Of a stretch of 64,000 bases of DNA, positions 61,917 through 64,000 are shown in pieces. Position 1 is the first letter of the stretch. Each line of letters starts with the position of its first letter. The DNA lies in the NCBI RefSeq assembly GCF_002250505.1, contig NZ_NJGY01000001.1, forward strand, positions 651,356-715,355, given 5' to 3'. Source of the stretch: Janthinobacterium sp. PC23-8. Its GTDB lineage: Bacteria; Pseudomonadota; Gammaproteobacteria; Burkholderiales; Burkholderiaceae_D. The notes beneath the pieces were generated by a model, which was not told the origin of the DNA, made no database searches, and saw only the letters and a program-made list of their open reading frames with translations. Position numbers and translations under genes: made by a program.

Positions 61917-64000
61917 CTGTTGCTTTCGTCGTCGATTCTTGTGATGTGGTGATCCCCACCAGCGGGCTGGTCATGTCGTTGGGCCTACTGAGCTGGACGA
62001 CCGGGCTGTATTGCGCATTGATGGCCAGCACGGTATTGGTAGCGCTGCTGACCGTCGATGGCGGTACAACCGGCGTGGTCACCGGCGGAGTCACCGGGGT
62101 GGGCACCGGGGTGGGCACCGGCGCGGGGACCAGCACCGAGGCCGGCACCGTCATCTTGCCATTGGGCGCCAGCAAGGAGACGGCAGCACCGCGGCTGTTG
62201 ATGCGCACGGTGTCGGCGATGATCAGGTCGCCGTTTTTTGCCAGCAGATTGATGCTGCCCGTGGCCGGCACGTCGAGGGTGGCGGCGCCGGCGAGCGTGA
62301 TGCCGGTGCCGGCCGTGACGGCAATGGCGCGCGCTGCATTGACGCGCGCGCCGTCGCCGAAGCTCACGCTCGTGCTGGCGTCGACGCTGACGTCATTGCC
62401 TTGGACGACGCCCTGCACGTTGACGGGGCTGTGCGCGATCAGGGTCACGTTGCCGCCGGTAGTGGCGATGGCGTGGCTTTCGATGCCGCCCGTGCTTTCG
62501 ATGCGCACGTCGCCGGCGCCGGTCGCCAGGCTGCCCAGCACCAGCACGTCCGGCGCGCTGGTGGTGGTCAAGGCAATGCCGCCGGCGCCGCTGTTGCTGG
62601 CGCTAAAGTTCTTCAGACGATTGCCGGCGTCGTTCAGTACCGTACCGCTTTGCGATTGCGTGCTCAGGCTGCGGGCCACTACGGCGCCGCTCTGGCTGAT
62701 GGCCCCCGCGCTGGCGCTCAGGCTGATGGCGTTGGCCGTCAGGGCGGCAAAACGCAGATCGCCGCGGGCCTGGCTGATGGCCAGGTTGCCGCCCACGTTG
62801 ATGGCGCCGCCGCTCTGGCTGAAGCTGTTGCTGACAGTCACATTGCCCGAGCCGCCGAGCAAGCCGCCGCTTTGCGCGTAGTTGGCGGTGCTCAAGGCGC
62901 CATTGACCAGCAGGCTGCCGCCGGTCAGGTTCAGGCCGCCGCGCGAAGTAAAGCTGTTCAATACCGTGTCGCCGGCCGCCGCCGTGTACACCACGTTGCC
63001 GGTGCTGGCCGCGAAATCGGCCGCCAGCACATTGCTGCCGCTCGGCGCCACGCCGCCTTCCCAGTTGGCGGCATCGCTCCACAAGCCGCCGCTGGCACCT
63101 GTCCAGGTCGACAAGGCGCGTTGCGCAATGCTCGCCTGCGCCACGCCGCTGCTCGACGTCAGGGTGTAGTTACCGGCATCGCTACCTGCCAGCTGGAAGC
63201 CGCCGACCGTCACTGTCTTGCCCGTGCCAAAGTTGCGGTCGGCAAAGGTGCCGCTGCCGCCCGCCAGGCTGACCGTATCTTGCCCAATCACGCCTGCCAC
63301 CGTGCCACTGACACTGGCCGCCTGCGTGCCGTCATACACCTTGTCGCTGGCGCTGACGCTGCCCAGCGTCAATGTCGCGCGGGCAATATTGGCAGTGGTC
63401 GCGCCAGCCGTGTTGGCCAGGCTGTAGTTACCGGCATCCGCGCCGGACAGTGCCGCGCCCTGCACCGCCACGGCCTTGCCGCTGCCCGCATTCTTGTCGG
63501 CAAAGGCCGCGTTGGCCGAGGCGCTCAGCACGTCGCCGGCGATACGGTTATCGCTGATCGCCACCTGGGCGCCGGTCACGCCGTCATACACCTTGTCAAC
63601 ACCAGTGTAAGCCAGGGTCAGCGCGCGCTGCGCAATGGTGGCCGTGGTCGTGCCGCCGCTGCTGGCCAGGCGGTAGTTGCCCGCATCAGTTCCGGACAGG
63701 CTGGCGTTCTGCACAGTCACCGTCTTGCCGTTGCCGGCATTCTTGTCGGCAAACGCGGCGCTGGCTGAAGTATTGAGCACATCGCCTGCAACACGGTTAT
63801 CGGTGATGGCGACCGTGGCGGCAGTGCTGCCGTCGTAGGTTTTGCCGGCTGCCACAAAACCCAATGCCAGTTCGCGTTGCGTGATAGTGGCACTGGTGGC
63901 GCCGCTGGTCGAACTCAATACGTAGTTGGCCGCATCCACGCCGGACAGGCTGGCGTTCTGCACCGTCACGACCTTATTTGTACCTGCATTCTTGTCGGCA
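61876..64000 (-). CDS. Large YDG-repeat adhesin, filamentous haemagglutinin-like (C-terminal part)
   Basis: Open at the right edge; 708 codons seen, ending TAG at 61876. From the edge: YDG/MBG-type repeats (KTYDGSTAATVAITDNRVAGDVL, ADKNAG-GK-VTVQNASLSG-DA-NY modules of 83-84 residues), then a beta-helix-like region rich in Gly, Ala, Ser and Asn (GNVTVSNSFSQSGG, GGNVTLIAHSPVNVQGVVQG), a Pro/Val linker (PVPTPVPTPVTPPVTTP) and a short tail. These are surface or secreted adhesins, often exported by a TpsB partner; any signal and secretion domain would be beyond 64000. Overlaps the FecR gene. Confidence 0.85.
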   Translation of the reverse strand, partial: ADKNAGTNKVVTVQNASLSGVDAANYVLSSTSGATSATITQRELALGFVAAGKTYDGSTAATVAITDNRVAGDVLNTSASAAFADKNAGNGKTVTVQNASLSGTDAGNYRLASSGGTTTATIAQRALTLAYTGVDKVYDGVTGAQVAISDNRIAGDVLSASANAAFADKNAGSGKAVAVQGAALSGADAGNYSLANTAGATTANIARATLTLGSVSASDKVYDGTQAASVSGTVAGVIGQDTVSLAGGSGTFADRNFGTGKTVTVGGFQLAGSDAGNYTLTSSSGVAQASIAQRALSTWTGASGGLWSDAANWEGGVAPSGSNVLAADFAASTGNVVYTAAAGDTVLNSFTSRGGLNLTGGSLLVNGALSTANYAQSGGLLGGSGNVTVSNSFSQSGGAINVGGNLAISQARGDLRFAALTANAISLSASAGAISQSGAVVARSLSTQSQSGTVLNDAGNRLKNFSASNSGAGGIALTTTSAPDVLVLGSLATGAGDVRIESTGGIESHAIATTGGNVTLIAHSPVNVQGVVQGNDVSVDASTSVSFGDGARVNAARAIAVTAGTGITLAGAATLDVPATGSINLLAKNGDLIIADTVRINSRGAAVSLLAPNGKMTVPASVLVPAPVPTPVPTPVTPPVTTPVVPPSTVSSATNTVLAINAQYSPVVQLSRPNDMTSPLVGITTSQESTTKATDESKKGIQKTFCN
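63115..64000 (-). repeat. Tandem YDG modules within the adhesin
   Basis: Modules of 249-252 bp: the YDG codons lie at 63328-63336, 63580-63588 and 63829-63837, and the string TTCTTGTCGGCAAA recurs near 63491 and 63743 and starts again at the edge. Adjacent modules are closely similar in protein and partly in DNA, so copy number may vary between strains. More modules probably lie past 64000. Confidence 0.85.

Noticed and set aside
63115..64000. Regularly spaced repeats as a possible CRISPR array
   Set aside because: The period is about 250 bp and stays in one protein frame with conserved YDG and NAG-GK motifs; they are protein modules.

Overview
The window is high-GC DNA, densely packed with genes, and reads as a chromosome segment of a betaproteobacterium. 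The family set (Bug-type receptor next to TctDE, Cu(I) regulator CueR with CopA/CopZ, Gram-negative porin, RraB-like protein, Mth938-ArnT pair, YDG-repeat adhesin with FecR) fits Oxalobacteraceae of the Janthinobacterium/Duganella/Massilia type. That placement is inference from gene content; no 16S or other marker lies in the window.

Layout. (1) 1-4.1 kb: hydantoinase/oxoprolinase operon (hyuB start, hyuA, a fumarylacetoacetate-hydrolase-fold enzyme) with a divergent LysR regulator. (2) 4.2-8.0 kb: a very large hybrid sensor kinase with two kinase modules and two receiver domains. (3) 8.07-15.3 kb: a decayed integrative element/prophage between that kinase gene and tRNA-Pro(GGG). It holds an integrase that has lost its N-terminus and is interrupted near its 3' end by an intact IS4-family element (9-bp target duplication), a YefM-YoeB and a BrnT-BrnA toxin-antitoxin pair, an Rz1-like lysis lipoprotein, several fused or frameshifted phage genes, and an AlpA-type regulator beside the tRNA. 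(4) 15.4-22 kb: a TetR-controlled RND efflux operon (adaptor, pump, outer-membrane channel, then tetR). (5) 22.3-31.4 kb: a lysophospholipid transporter-acyltransferase fusion; the giant membrane protein DUF2339 with DUF3999; an XRE-type regulator divergent from two secreted proteins (one DUF2145). (6) 31.4-40 kb: an uptake operon of porin, Bug/TctC-type receptor and complete ferric-type ABC transporter, divergent from a TctD-TctE two-component system. (7) 40-43 kb: an RraB-like gene, then homoserine dehydrogenase and an AlaA-type aminotransferase. (8) 43.4-50.8 kb: Mth938 protein plus the lipid A 4-amino-arabinose (arn) pathway, with arnA split into two genes. (9) 50.9-57.1 kb: Bcp-type peroxiredoxin, PIN-PhoH ATPase, a catalytically degenerate M50-type membrane protein, a succinate-semialdehyde dehydrogenase and a bestrophin. 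(10) 57.2-61.0 kb: copper module copZ, GST, exonuclease remnant, cueR and copA, with two CueR-type 19-bp-spacer promoters. (11) 61.1-64.0 kb: a FecR-domain protein and the 3' end of a large YDG-repeat adhesin that runs off the window.

The envelope is the common theme: efflux, LPS charge modification, phospholipid recycling, outer-membrane porin, surface adhesin and copper export. The element at 8-15 kb is the only clearly accessory region; its toxin-antitoxin pairs keep recognisable promoters and operators while the phage genes around them have decayed. All functions are assigned by reading protein motifs by eye; no database search was run.
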